A stretch of DNA of 64,000 bases from Rhodopseudomonas julia. GTDB taxonomy: Bacteria > Pseudomonadota > Alphaproteobacteria > Rhizobiales > Afifellaceae. Shown piece by piece: positions 8,973 through 17,253 of this stretch (positions within the stretch are counted from its first letter, which is position 1; each line of letters starts with the position of its first letter). The DNA is taken from positions 1,116,001-1,180,000 of the forward strand of contig NZ_JAUSUK010000001.1 of the NCBI RefSeq assembly GCF_030813515.1, in the 5' to 3' direction. A program made the position numbers and the translations under genes. Below the pieces are notes generated by a model. That model saw only the letters and a list, made by a program, of their open reading frames with translations, had not been told where the DNA came from and ran no database searches.

Positions 8973-10099
8973 GTGGTCAGGCCGGCGGCTTCGCCCTTCC
9001 TTCTCGCGACACACTCTTTCGGATCGCTGCCACACTCGCCCTTTCGACCGCGGGCGGGGGGCTGTTTGCGTTGATCGGGCTGCCCGCCGCATGGATTTCA
9101 GGCGGCATGCTCTTCGTCGCCGCCTCCAGTCTTGCGGGTTTCCACACGGAGATCCCGAGCGGATTGCGCAACGTCATATTCCTGGTTCTCGGCGTGATTT
9201 CCGGAACGGGAGTCACGCCGGCAACGCTCAACGAAGTGTCGAGCTGGCCCGTCAGCTTTTTTGCCCTCGCAATCACCGTGGTCCTGGTTACCGTCGGAAG
9301 CTACCTTCTCCTCGTGCGGATGTTCCGGTGGGACCGCCACAGCGCGCTTTTCGCGGCGCTGCCAGGGGCGCTTTCCTTCGTGCTGGCAGCCGCCGAGATG
9401 ACCTCTGCCGATCTTCGCCGCGTCGCCATCGCTCAGAGCCTGCGGCTCATTATTCTGCTCGAGGCGTTGCCTCTGGCCGCCTTCCTCGCCGGCGTCCATC
9501 CGAGTGCTGGCGGCGCTCGTGGCGCCGCTCCCGTCGATTGGGGCGAGCTCTTTCTGCTCTTCGCCACCGGGGCCGTATGCGGATTTCTTCTCTACAAGCT
9601 GCGCATACCGGGCGGTCAAATGCTGGGCGGCCTGCTCGCGGCGGCCGCACTTTGTGTCTCCGGCGTGGTCGAGACGGCAATCCCCGCTTTCATTCTGATC
9701 CCGAGCCTCGTCGGCATCGGCGCTATCGCCGGCTGCAGATTGAGGCCCGAAGACCGCCCCCTCCTGCCGAAGATCCTCACGGCCGCGGGCGCGGCCTTTG
9801 CCATCGCCGTCGTCATTTCCGCCATCGGCGCAGCGATCACGAGCATGATTCTCGACATTTCGCTGCTGCAAACCTTCATGGCCTTCGCTCCCGGTGCGCT
9901 CGAGGCACTGACCATCCTCGCCTTCACCATGAATGTGGACCCGGCCTATGTGGCCGCCCATCACGTGGTGCGGTTCGCGGCCCTCGCCTTAGCAGTGCCG
10001 CTTCTCGCACGCTGGCTCATGCGGCAAGAGGCGCACGCCGCTCCAGATCCCGAGGAACCGTGGGAGCGGGGGCGCAGCGAACGGGCGAAGAAGGAATAG
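8969..10099 (+). CDS. AbrB-family integral membrane protein (duplicated AbrB domain)
   Basis: This is a hydrophobic protein of about 376 residues with two repeats of the Gram-negative AbrB membrane domain. GLPAAWISGGMLFVAASSLA recurs in weaker form as LRIPGGQMLGGLLAAAALC, and both are followed by several helices. The family is often mislabelled a transcriptional regulator or ammonia monooxygenase; there is no DNA-binding AbrB fold here. The GTG at 8969 overlaps the aminotransferase TGA by 4 bases (GTGA), which decides the start. The substrate is unknown. Confidence 0.82.
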   Translation: MSGQAGGFALPSRDTLFRIAATLALSTAGGGLFALIGLPAAWISGGMLFVAASSLAGFHTEIPSGLRNVIFLVLGVISGTGVTPATLNEVSSWPVSFFALAITVVLVTVGSYLLLVRMFRWDRHSALFAALPGALSFVLAAAEMTSADLRRVAIAQSLRLIILLEALPLAAFLAGVHPSAGGARGAAPVDWGELFLLFATGAVCGFLLYKLRIPGGQMLGGLLAAAALCVSGVVETAIPAFILIPSLVGIGAIAGCRLRPEDRPLLPKILTAAGAAFAIAVVISAIGAAITSMILDISLLQTFMAFAPGALEALTILAFTMNVDPAYVAAHHVVRFAALALAVPLLARWLMRQEAHAAPDPEEPWERGRSERAKKE

Positions 10100-10164
10100 C
10101 GGCGGCGGAACGCCTGTGCGCCATCCCCGATAACGGCCTGCTTTTGATCTTTCAGCTCTCTCAA

Positions 10165-10192
10165 ACAAAAACGCGGGCCGTTCGGCCCGCGT
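10165..10192 (-). terminator. Rho-independent terminator downstream of hemA
   Basis: ACGCGGGCC and GGCCCGCGT form a GC-rich stem at 10171-10192 with a 4-base loop. Read on the minus strand it is followed by TTTTTGTTTGA. It lies 64 bases beyond the hemA stop and is correctly oriented for hemA. The rightward AbrB gene converges on it. Confidence 0.8.
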
Positions 10193-10255
10193 TCTGATGC
10201 GACGTGTGACGCCGCGCTATCTGCTGTGGTCAGCGGCTGCAGTCAGCCGCGGCAC

Positions 10256-11527
10256 TCAGCCGCCCGAAGCCGCGAAGATCTGGGCGCGCGCCGGCGCCGT
10301 TTCGACGACGTCGGGCCGGTTGAGCGGCAGATCAAGAGCCAGCCATGTCTCTACCAGCGCTTCAGCCAGCTGATCGATGAGCTGATCGTCGTGCATCGGG
10401 GTCGGCGTGATACGGAGACGCTCCGTCCCACGCGGCACGGTCGGATAATTGATCGGCTGGATGTAGATGCGGTGCTTTTCCATCAGCCGGTCGCTCGCCG
10501 CCTTGCAGGCTTCCGGCTCGCCGACGAGGACAGGAACGATATGCGTCTCGCTCGGCATGACCGGCAGGCCCGCTTTGCGCAACACTTCCTTGGTGCGCGC
10601 AGCCTGACGCTGCTGGCCCGCACGCTCTTCCTGCGACGTCTTGAGATGGCGGATCGAGGCGCAGGCGGCCGCAGCGATCGCAGGCGGCAGGGCCGTCGTG
10701 AAGATGAAGCCCGGCGCATAGGAGCGGACCGCATCCATGATCGAGGCGGGTCCGGTGACGTAACCGCCGAGCGTGCCGAACGCCTTCGCCAGCGTGCCTT
10801 CGATGATGTCGATCCGGTCCATGACGCCGTCGCGCTCGCAAATGCCGGCGCCGCGTTCGCCGTACATGCCAACGGCATGCACTTCGTCGATATAGGTGAG
10901 CGCGCCATATTCGTCGGCGAGATCGGCGATCTTCTCGATCGGCGCGACGTCGCCATCCATCGAATATACTGATTCAAAGACGATCAGCTTGGCGCGTTCC
11001 TTGCCGGCAGCCTTCAAAAGCTCTTCCAGATGCGCAAGATCGTTATGGCGCCAGATCTGCTTCTGAGTGCCTGCGTGCTTGACGCCTTCGATCATCGACG
11101 CGTGATTGAGCTGGTCGGACAGAATGAGGCAGTCCGGCAGGAGCCGGGCGATCGTCGAGATCGCCGCCTCGTTGGAAACGAAGCCCGACGTGAAGACCAG
11201 CGCCGATTCCTTGTGATGGAGATCGCAGAGCTCGTCTTCGAGCTCGACCAGCGGCCTGTTGGTGCCGGAAATGTTGCGCGTGCCGCCAGCACCAGCGCCC
11301 ATCGTCAGCGCCGCGTTGCGCATCGCCTCGACGACCTTGGGATGGTGGCCCATCGCCAGGTAATCGTTCGAACACCAGATGGAGACTTCCTCCGCCTGGC
11401 CGTCACGCCGCCAGATGGCTCGCGGGAACCGACCGACTTGCCGCTCCAGATCGGCAAAGACGCGGTAACGCCGCTCGTTGCGCAGGGCCGCGATGGCGGC
11501 TTCGAAATGAGAATGATAATCGAACAT
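10256..11527 (-). CDS. hemA: 5-aminolevulinate synthase (glycine/succinyl-CoA pathway)
   Basis: This is a 423-residue PLP enzyme that condenses glycine with succinyl-CoA, the first step of heme synthesis in alphaproteobacteria. Diagnostic motifs are [42 protein letters not shown] and the PLP lysine in [14 protein letters not shown]. The C-terminus carries [21 protein letters not shown] place the start at the ATG at 11527 ([11 protein letters not shown]); the frame is open ten codons further. An FNR/FixK-like box lies 126 bases upstream and a terminator downstream. It is probably monocistronic and oxygen-regulated. Confidence 0.96.
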   Translation of the reverse strand: MFDYHSHFEAAIAALRNERRYRVFADLERQVGRFPRAIWRRDGQAEEVSIWCSNDYLAMGHHPKVVEAMRNAALTMGAGAGGTRNISGTNRPLVELEDELCDLHHKESALVFTSGFVSNEAAISTIARLLPDCLILSDQLNHASMIEGVKHAGTQKQIWRHNDLAHLEELLKAAGKERAKLIVFESVYSMDGDVAPIEKIADLADEYGALTYIDEVHAVGMYGERGAGICERDGVMDRIDIIEGTLAKAFGTLGGYVTGPASIMDAVRSYAPGFIFTTALPPAIAAAACASIRHLKTSQEERAGQQRQAARTKEVLRKAGLPVMPSETHIVPVLVGEPEACKAASDRLMEKHRIYIQPINYPTVPRGTERLRITPTPMHDDQLIDQLAEALVETWLALDLPLNRPDVVETAPARAQIFAASGG

Positions 11528-11652
11528 AGCGTTCCCCGGTCGATGCCGCTCGAACAATAATCAGCGCGAACCGTGCTTGGCTAGCGGCGCTTCGCCGCGC
11601 AACCGTCAAGCAGGCCTGACACTGACGATACGTCCATCAGATTGACACACCC

Positions 11653-11666
11653 GTGATCTGGATCAA
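11653..11666. promoter_or_regulatory. FNR/FixK/FnrL-type box upstream of hemA
   Basis: On the minus strand the sequence is TTGATCCAGATCAC. It matches the TTGAT-N4-ATCAA consensus at 9 of 10 positions. It lies 126 bases before the hemA start. FnrL control of hemA is established in Rhodobacter, so the location makes biological sense. Binding itself is inference. Confidence 0.6.
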
Positions 11667-11683
11667 AGAGCGGGCACTTTCCT

Positions 11684-11722
11684 GCGGCGAGTGGCCGCTT
11701 TTTTTAGCCACTCGCCCTTTTT
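11684..11722 (+). terminator. Plus-strand tandem intrinsic terminator with no upstream plus-strand gene
   Basis: Two overlapping hairpins are visible. GCGG/CCGC (11684-11698) is followed by seven T. The larger GGCGAGTGGC/GCCACTCGCC (11686-11716) is followed by a C and five T. Both point rightward, although the flanking genes hemA and the transaminase run leftward. On the minus strand the stem lacks a U-tract. It may end a short RNA divergent from hemA. Confidence 0.5.
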
Positions 11723-11732
11723 AGCGGCAGCT

Positions 11733-13070
11733 CTAGAGCACACTCAGAGTCTGGCGCAGAATGTCAACCATCTCGTCGACATGGCTTTTCTCGGCGATCA
11801 GCGGCGGCGCAACAATGGCCGTATCGCCGGTGAACTTCACATGCAGGCCTTTCCAGAAAAGTTCTTTCTGCAGCCTGTTGCCGCGCACGCCCGGCTTGCC
11901 GTCTTCCGGCCAGGCTTCCACGCCGGCCATCATTCCGTAGCCGCGGATGTCGCGCACGGCGGGAATGTCCTTCAGCGAATAGATGGCGTCGAGGAAGTAG
12001 CCCGACAGATCGGCCGCCCGATCAAACAGCCCCTCGCGCTCATAGATGTCGAGCGTCGCCAGCCCCGCAGCACAGGCCACCGGATGGGCGGAATAGGTGT
12101 AGCCGTGGAAGAACTCGATGGCGTTCTCCGGCGCGGAATTGGTGATCGTCTCGTAGATCTCGTCACGTGCGGCTACGGCGCCCATCGGAATGGTGCCGTT
12201 GGTGATCGCCTTCGCCATCGTCATGATATCGGGGGTGACGCCGAAGGCCTGGGCGGCAAAAGGCGCGCCGAGGCGGCCGAAACCGGTGATCACTTCGTCG
12301 AAGACGAGCAGGATGCCGTTTTCGTCGCAGATTTCGCGCAGACGTTCCAGATAGCCCTTCGGCGGCACGAGCGTGCCGGTGGAACCTGCGACCGGCTCCA
12401 CGAAAACCGCCGCGATGGTCGAAGCACCGTACATGTCACAGAAGCGCTGCAGGTCTTCCGCGAGCTCGGCGCCGGTTTCCGGCTGCCCCCGCACGAAGGT
12501 GTTTTCAGAATCCCAGGTATGGCGCATCGCCACGACATTCGGGATCACGCCCGGAAATGCCTCACGGTTCTTCATCAGACCCGACAGCGAGACACCGCCG
12601 ATGTTGACGCCGTGATAGGCCCGCTCGCGCGATACGAAGCGCAGACGCTGCCCCTCCCCGCGGGCGCGATGATAGGCCATGACGATCTTCAGGGCCGTGT
12701 CGATCGCCTCCGAACCGGAATTCACGAAGAAGATGTGATTGAAGGGCTCAGGAAGGATCTGAGAGAGCTTGGCGGAAAGAGCGAAAGATCCCGGATGCCC
12801 CAACTGGAAATGCGGCGAGTAATCGTTCTGCAGCATCTGGGCGTGGACCGCCTCGATGATCTCCTTCCGGCCGTGGCCAGCCGCCACGTTGAACAGCGCC
12901 GATGAGCCGTCGATGATCTTGCCGCCCTTGTGGTCCCACAGATACATGCCCTCGCTTTTCACCACGAGGCGCGGCTCGGCCTTGAAATCTCGGCTTGCCG
13001 TAAACGGTAGCCAATGGCTCTCCAGCGAATTGGTGGCAAATTTCTGCAAAGGCTCGGCCAGCATATTCAT
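11733..13070 (-). CDS. Omega-amino acid:pyruvate aminotransferase (class III)
   Basis: This 445-residue class III transaminase resembles beta-alanine/omega-amino acid:pyruvate aminotransferases. It has HWLPFTASRDFKAEPRLV near the N-terminus, the PLP-phosphate loop NSGSEAIDTALKIV, the aspartate motif LLVFDEVITGFGRLG, and the Schiff-base lysine in DIMTMAKAITNGTIPMGAV. The ATG at 13070 has GGAGGTG upstream; the open frame begins 12 codons earlier. Preferred substrates such as beta-alanine, GABA or other omega-amines cannot be decided. Confidence 0.9.
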   Translation of the reverse strand: MNMLAEPLQKFATNSLESHWLPFTASRDFKAEPRLVVKSEGMYLWDHKGGKIIDGSSALFNVAAGHGRKEIIEAVHAQMLQNDYSPHFQLGHPGSFALSAKLSQILPEPFNHIFFVNSGSEAIDTALKIVMAYHRARGEGQRLRFVSRERAYHGVNIGGVSLSGLMKNREAFPGVIPNVVAMRHTWDSENTFVRGQPETGAELAEDLQRFCDMYGASTIAAVFVEPVAGSTGTLVPPKGYLERLREICDENGILLVFDEVITGFGRLGAPFAAQAFGVTPDIMTMAKAITNGTIPMGAVAARDEIYETITNSAPENAIEFFHGYTYSAHPVACAAGLATLDIYEREGLFDRAADLSGYFLDAIYSLKDIPAVRDIRGYGMMAGVEAWPEDGKPGVRGNRLQKELFWKGLHVKFTGDTAIVAPPLIAEKSHVDEMVDILRQTLSVL

Positions 13071-13357
13071 CGAGGCACCTCCAAAGTGTGGGCGACCGCC
13101 GGACACGGATGGTCATGACCGGCTTTGCGACGCCGTTCAGCCGATCTCGGGACTGAACGCCGCCGCATTTGCTTGTCATGGCGATTTGTCGAGAGATTGT
13201 CCATCTCGGCGATGTTCGTTCGATGTGCCCCGCTTAAACTTGCCTCTTTCGCTCAAAGAGTGAGCAACGCTCTTGGGTCTTCTACGTTTTGCGACTGTCA
13301 CGAGAGGCGGACGGCGGACACTCGCCATCGCCCACCCTTATCCAGGAGACCCCACCA

Positions 13358-13501
13358 ATGGACATCGTCCTCATTCAGCCGGCGGTCGCGCTCATCGCCG
13401 GCATTCTCATTCTCGTCTTTCCGCAGATCCTGAATTACGTGATCGCCTTCTACCTGATCATCGTCGGCCTGGTCGGGCTTTTCCCCCAGCTTGCCGGCTG
13501 A
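13358..13501 (+). CDS. DUF3096-type 47-residue membrane peptide
   Basis: This tiny protein has two hydrophobic helices (PAVALIAGILILVFPQILNY and AFYLIIVGLVGLFPQLAG), matching my memory of the DUF3096 family. A CCAGGAG ribosome-binding site stands 9 bases before the ATG. The function of the family is unknown. It is divergent from the transaminase and not obviously in an operon. Confidence 0.82.
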   Translation: MDIVLIQPAVALIAGILILVFPQILNYVIAFYLIIVGLVGLFPQLAG

Positions 13502-13764
13502 GCCGCGCCATCGGGCAGCTATCAGGAACCGCAGGCGCATCCCAACGGGGCGCCGTCATCACAAGGCGCATCACCACGGGACGCCATCATCACGCAATCT
13601 AAGCGCGGTCCCCTCGACCCGAAGAACGCGATCGCCTAAGAGCTTCTCCTCAGTGTCTTTCTTGCCAGAGCGCCTCTCGGCGCCCTGAAGCAAGGCCGAC
13701 CTGCGCTTGCACGCGCGGCCTACCTATCCTAGACGCCTGTGGACTTTTCAGCTGAGGTATAGCC

Positions 13765-14643
13765 ATGCGGGGGATCATTCTGGCGGGCGGCAGCGGCACG
13801 CGGCTTTATCCGCTCACCATTTCCGTCTCCAAGCAATTGCTGCCGATCTATGACAAGCCGATGATCTACTACCCGCTCGGCGTGCTCATGCTGGCGGGAA
13901 TTCGCGATATCCTGATCATCACCACGCCGCGTGATCTGCCGATGTTCCAGGAATGCCTGGGCGACGGCAGCGCTTTCGGCGTCTCTTTGTCTTATGCCGA
14001 ACAGGCGCATCCGAACGGTCTTGCCGAAGCCTTCATCATCGGTCGCAATTTCGTCGGCAACGATCCTGCGGCCCTCATCCTCGGCGACAACATCTTTTAT
14101 GGCGCAGGCCTTTCAGGCCTTCTCAAGAACGCGGCCAGCAAGGACACGGGCGCCACCGTCTTCGCCTATCACGTCGACGATCCGGAGCGGTACGGCGTCG
14201 TCTCCTTCGACCGCGAAACCGGCATGGCGCAATCGATCGAGGAAAAGCCTACAAAGCCGAAATCTTCGTGGGCGGTGACCGGGCTTTATTTCTACGACAA
14301 CGACGTCGTCGACATCGCGGCCGACGTGAAGCCTTCCGCCCGTGGCGAGCTCGAAATCACCGACGTCAACCGGGCCTATCTGGAACGCGGCGATCTGGAA
14401 GTCTCGCGGCTCGGGCGCGGTTATGCCTGGCTCGACACCGGCACGCATGACAGCCTCCACGAAGCCGCCGCTTTCGTGCGCACGATCGAACACCGGCAGG
14501 GAACCATGGTGATGTGCCCGGAAGAGATCGCCTTCGAGCTCGGCTATCTCGATGCTGCGGCTGTCACTGCCCGCGCCGAGAAGCTCGGCAAAACCCATTA
14601 TGCGCAATATTTGATGCGCCGCATTCAGGAGCGCAGCCAATGA
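13765..14643 (+). CDS. rfbA: Glucose-1-phosphate thymidylyltransferase RfbA/RmlA
   Basis: This is a 292-residue nucleotidyltransferase making dTDP-glucose from dTTP and glucose-1-phosphate, the first step to dTDP-L-rhamnose. The N-terminal motif is [14 protein letters not shown], followed by the signature [20 protein letters not shown], then [10 protein letters not shown] and [13 protein letters not shown]. Length is that of typical RmlA. GAGGTA precedes the ATG. It is the first gene of the rfbACBD operon and its stop overlaps rfbC as ATGA. Confidence 0.97.
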   Translation: MRGIILAGGSGTRLYPLTISVSKQLLPIYDKPMIYYPLGVLMLAGIRDILIITTPRDLPMFQECLGDGSAFGVSLSYAEQAHPNGLAEAFIIGRNFVGNDPAALILGDNIFYGAGLSGLLKNAASKDTGATVFAYHVDDPERYGVVSFDRETGMAQSIEEKPTKPKSSWAVTGLYFYDNDVVDIAADVKPSARGELEITDVNRAYLERGDLEVSRLGRGYAWLDTGTHDSLHEAAAFVRTIEHRQGTMVMCPEEIAFELGYLDAAAVTARAEKLGKTHYAQYLMRRIQERSQ

Positions 14644-15194
14644 TCGAGGTCAGGCCTCTCGGCCTCGAAGGCGTCGTCGAAATCGTCCCGAAAAAATTCG
14701 GCGACGATCGCGGCTTCTTTTCCGAGACCTACAATGCCGACCGCTTTGCGGAAGCCGGCATCCCGCTCGCCTTCGTCCAGGACAATCATTCCTATTCGAA
14801 GGCGGTCGGGGTTTTGCGCGGCCTGCATTATCAATTGCCGCCGCGGGCCCAGGACAAGCTGGTACGCGTCACGCGCGGACGCATCCTCGATGTCGCCGTC
14901 GATATCCGCCGCTCATCGCCAACCTTCCGGCGATGGGTGAGCCTCGAAGTCTCCGCCGAGAAGTGGAACCAGATCCTCATTCCAGCAGGCTTCGCACATG
15001 GATTTCTGACGCTCGAGCCGGATACGGAGGTCATCTACAAGGTGACGGACGTCTATTCGCCCGAGCACGACCGCTCGCTGCGCTTCGACGATCCGGAGAT
15101 CGGCGTCGACTGGCCGCTTTCCGGCGACGCGCTCACCCTATCGGCGAAGGATCAGGCGGCGCCCCTTCTCGCCGAGGCGGACATCTTCGATTAA
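14640..15194 (+). CDS. rfbC: dTDP-4-dehydrorhamnose 3,5-epimerase RfbC/RmlC
   Basis: This is a 184-residue cupin epimerase, the third step of dTDP-L-rhamnose synthesis. It has [17 protein letters not shown], the catalytic-His region [38 protein letters not shown], and [20 protein letters not shown]. The ATG at 14640 overlaps the rfbA stop (ATGA). The gene order A-C-B-D is a common alphaproteobacterial arrangement. Confidence 0.97.
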   Translation: MIEVRPLGLEGVVEIVPKKFGDDRGFFSETYNADRFAEAGIPLAFVQDNHSYSKAVGVLRGLHYQLPPRAQDKLVRVTRGRILDVAVDIRRSSPTFRRWVSLEVSAEKWNQILIPAGFAHGFLTLEPDTEVIYKVTDVYSPEHDRSLRFDDPEIGVDWPLSGDALTLSAKDQAAPLLAEADIFD

Positions 15195-15212
15195 TCGGCC
15201 GGAGGCCAAGAG

Positions 15213-16289
15213 ATGAGAATACTCGTGACAGGCGGGGCGGGCTTCATTGGCTCTGCGGTTTGCCGCCACCTCGTGCAGGCGGGCGTTGAGCGTGTCGTCA
15301 ATGTCGACAAGCTCACCTATGCCGGCAACCGCCAGTCTCTGCGCGCAATCGAGAATGCGCCGAACCACGTTTTCCTTCAGGCCGATATCTGCGACGACGC
15401 AGCGCTTCTCGATATTATGAAGGCCGAGCGCATCGACGCCGTCATGCATCTCGCAGCCGAAAGCCATGTCGACCGTTCGATCGACGGGCCGGCGGCCTTC
15501 GTGGAAACCAATGTCGTCGGCACGTTCCGACTCCTCAATGCGACGCTCACCTATTGGCGCGAGCTCTCTTCAGAGGAGCAGGAGCGGTTTCGCTTTCACC
15601 ACGTCTCGACCGATGAAGTGTTCGGCGATCTGCCCTTCGACAGCGGCATCTTCACCGAGGAGACGCCCTACGCGCCCTCCTCGCCCTATTCGGCCTCGAA
15701 GGCGGCATCCGACCATTTCGTGCGCGCCTGGCATGAGACCTACGGGCTGCCTGTCGTCCTGTCGAACTGCTCCAACAATTACGGGCCCTATCACTTCCCG
15801 GAAAAGCTCATTCCGCTCGTCATCTTGAACGCGCTCGACGAGAAGGAGCTGCCGGTCTATGGCAAGGGCGCCAATGTGCGCGACTGGCTCTATGTAGAGG
15901 ACCATGCGCGGGCACTCGCGCTCGTCGTCGGCAAGGGCGAAATCGGCGAGAGCTACAATATCGGCGGGCGCGCGGAACGCACCAATCTTTCGGTGGTGGA
16001 GACGATCTGCGAGCTTCTCGATGGGCGCCGGCCGCGCAAAGGCGGCAAGAGCTACCGCGACCTCATCACCTTCGTCACCGACCGCCCGGGCCACGACCGG
16101 CGCTACGCGATCGATCCCTCGAAGATCGAGCGCGACCTCGGCTGGCAGGCGCAGGAGAGTTTCGAGACGGGCATCGCCCGCACCATCGACTGGTATCTCG
16201 AAAACGAGTGGTGGTGGGGGCCGCTGCGTGCCGAACGCTACAAAGGCGAACGTCTCGGCCACGGCCATCAGAAGGCCAAGGCCGGATGA
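15213..16289 (+). CDS. rfbB: dTDP-glucose 4,6-dehydratase RfbB/RmlB
   Basis: This is a 358-residue extended SDR catalysing the second step of dTDP-rhamnose synthesis. The NAD site is [16 protein letters not shown] and the active site is [17 protein letters not shown], with the preceding STDEVFGDL. Further hallmarks are [18 protein letters not shown] and [20 protein letters not shown] element lies 7 bases before the ATG. The stop overlaps rfbD as ATGA. Confidence 0.97.
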   Translation: MRILVTGGAGFIGSAVCRHLVQAGVERVVNVDKLTYAGNRQSLRAIENAPNHVFLQADICDDAALLDIMKAERIDAVMHLAAESHVDRSIDGPAAFVETNVVGTFRLLNATLTYWRELSSEEQERFRFHHVSTDEVFGDLPFDSGIFTEETPYAPSSPYSASKAASDHFVRAWHETYGLPVVLSNCSNNYGPYHFPEKLIPLVILNALDEKELPVYGKGANVRDWLYVEDHARALALVVGKGEIGESYNIGGRAERTNLSVVETICELLDGRRPRKGGKSYRDLITFVTDRPGHDRRYAIDPSKIERDLGWQAQESFETGIARTIDWYLENEWWWGPLRAERYKGERLGHGHQKAKAG

Positions 16290-17188
16290 GGATCGTCGTC
16301 ACCGGCAAGGAAGGACAGGTCGCACGCGCTCTGATCGCAGCGGGAGCAGCCTCCGATGCGGCGGAAATCGTCGCCGTCGCGCGCCCCGAGCTCGATCTTG
16401 CGCGGCCTGAGACGATCGCGCCGGCACTTGTCGCGGCAAGACCGGATCTCGTCGTCTCCGCGGCCGCCTATACAGCGGTCGATCAGGCCGAGGACGAGCC
16501 GGACCAGGCTTTTCTCATCAACGAGAAAGGTGCCGGCGAAGTGGCGCGGGCCGCGCGCGAACTCGGCGTGCCGATCATCCATCTGTCGACCGACTATGTC
16601 TTCTCCGGCGAGGGTAACGAGCCTTACGACGAGACGATGGCGACGGGGCCAAAGGGCGTCTATGGCGCCAGCAAGCTTGCCGGCGAAGAGGCGGTCGCAA
16701 CCGCCAATCCGAACCATCTCATCCTGCGTGTCGCCTGGGTTTACAGCCCGTTCGGCAAGAACTTCGTCAAGACGATGCTACGTCTTGCCGAAGGCCGCGA
16801 TCAGCTCTCCGTGGTCGATGACCAGATCGGCAACCCGACCTCGGCACAGGATATCGCCGAGGCGATCCTCGCCATCGCCCGGCACTGGCAAAAGGCCGGC
16901 GCGGCCCGCCCGAACGGTCTTTATCATTTTGCCGGCAGCGGCGAGACGAGCTGGTGTGGGTTGGCGCGTGAGATTTTCCGTGTGAGCGGAGCACTCTCTG
17001 GTCCGACAGCCGAAGTTGCGGCGATCACGACGGCGGAATTTCCAACCAAGGCCGCGCGACCGAAGAACTCCCGCCTCGACTGCCGCCGTTTCGCCACGGA
17101 TTTCGGACATGCGGCGCCCGCCTGGCAGGAGAGCGTGAGCAGGGTCGTGAGCGCGCTCTTGAGCGAACGAGATGGCTCTCCGAGCTGA
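16286..17188 (+). CDS. rfbD: dTDP-4-dehydrorhamnose reductase RfbD/RmlD
   Basis: This is a 300-residue reductase completing dTDP-L-rhamnose. It has the nucleotide-binding start [45 protein letters not shown], the [12 protein letters not shown] active site and [12 protein letters not shown] near the C-terminus. The ATG at 16286 overlaps rfbB by 4 bases. With the preceding three genes it gives a complete rhamnose-donor pathway for the glycosyltransferases downstream. Confidence 0.97.
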   Translation: MRIVVTGKEGQVARALIAAGAASDAAEIVAVARPELDLARPETIAPALVAARPDLVVSAAAYTAVDQAEDEPDQAFLINEKGAGEVARAARELGVPIIHLSTDYVFSGEGNEPYDETMATGPKGVYGASKLAGEEAVATANPNHLILRVAWVYSPFGKNFVKTMLRLAEGRDQLSVVDDQIGNPTSAQDIAEAILAIARHWQKAGAARPNGLYHFAGSGETSWCGLAREIFRVSGALSGPTAEVAAITTAEFPTKAARPKNSRLDCRRFATDFGHAAPAWQESVSRVVSALLSERDGSPS

Positions 17189-17253
17189 GAGACGAGCGGG
17201 CGCCTCCGCAAAGTCGGAGTGGCGCAAGATGATCAAAGCGAGGAACCGAAATC

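Noticed and set aside
7188-9092. A 634-codon open frame on the minus strand opposite the MscL and aminotransferase genes
   Set aside because: It is antisense to two well-supported genes, has Arg/Gly-rich composition and no recognisable domain. Long antisense frames are expected at this GC content.
13671-13684. GCGCC-TCTC-GGCGC hairpin upstream of rfbA
   Set aside because: Five-bp stem without a T-tract; not strong enough to report as a terminator.
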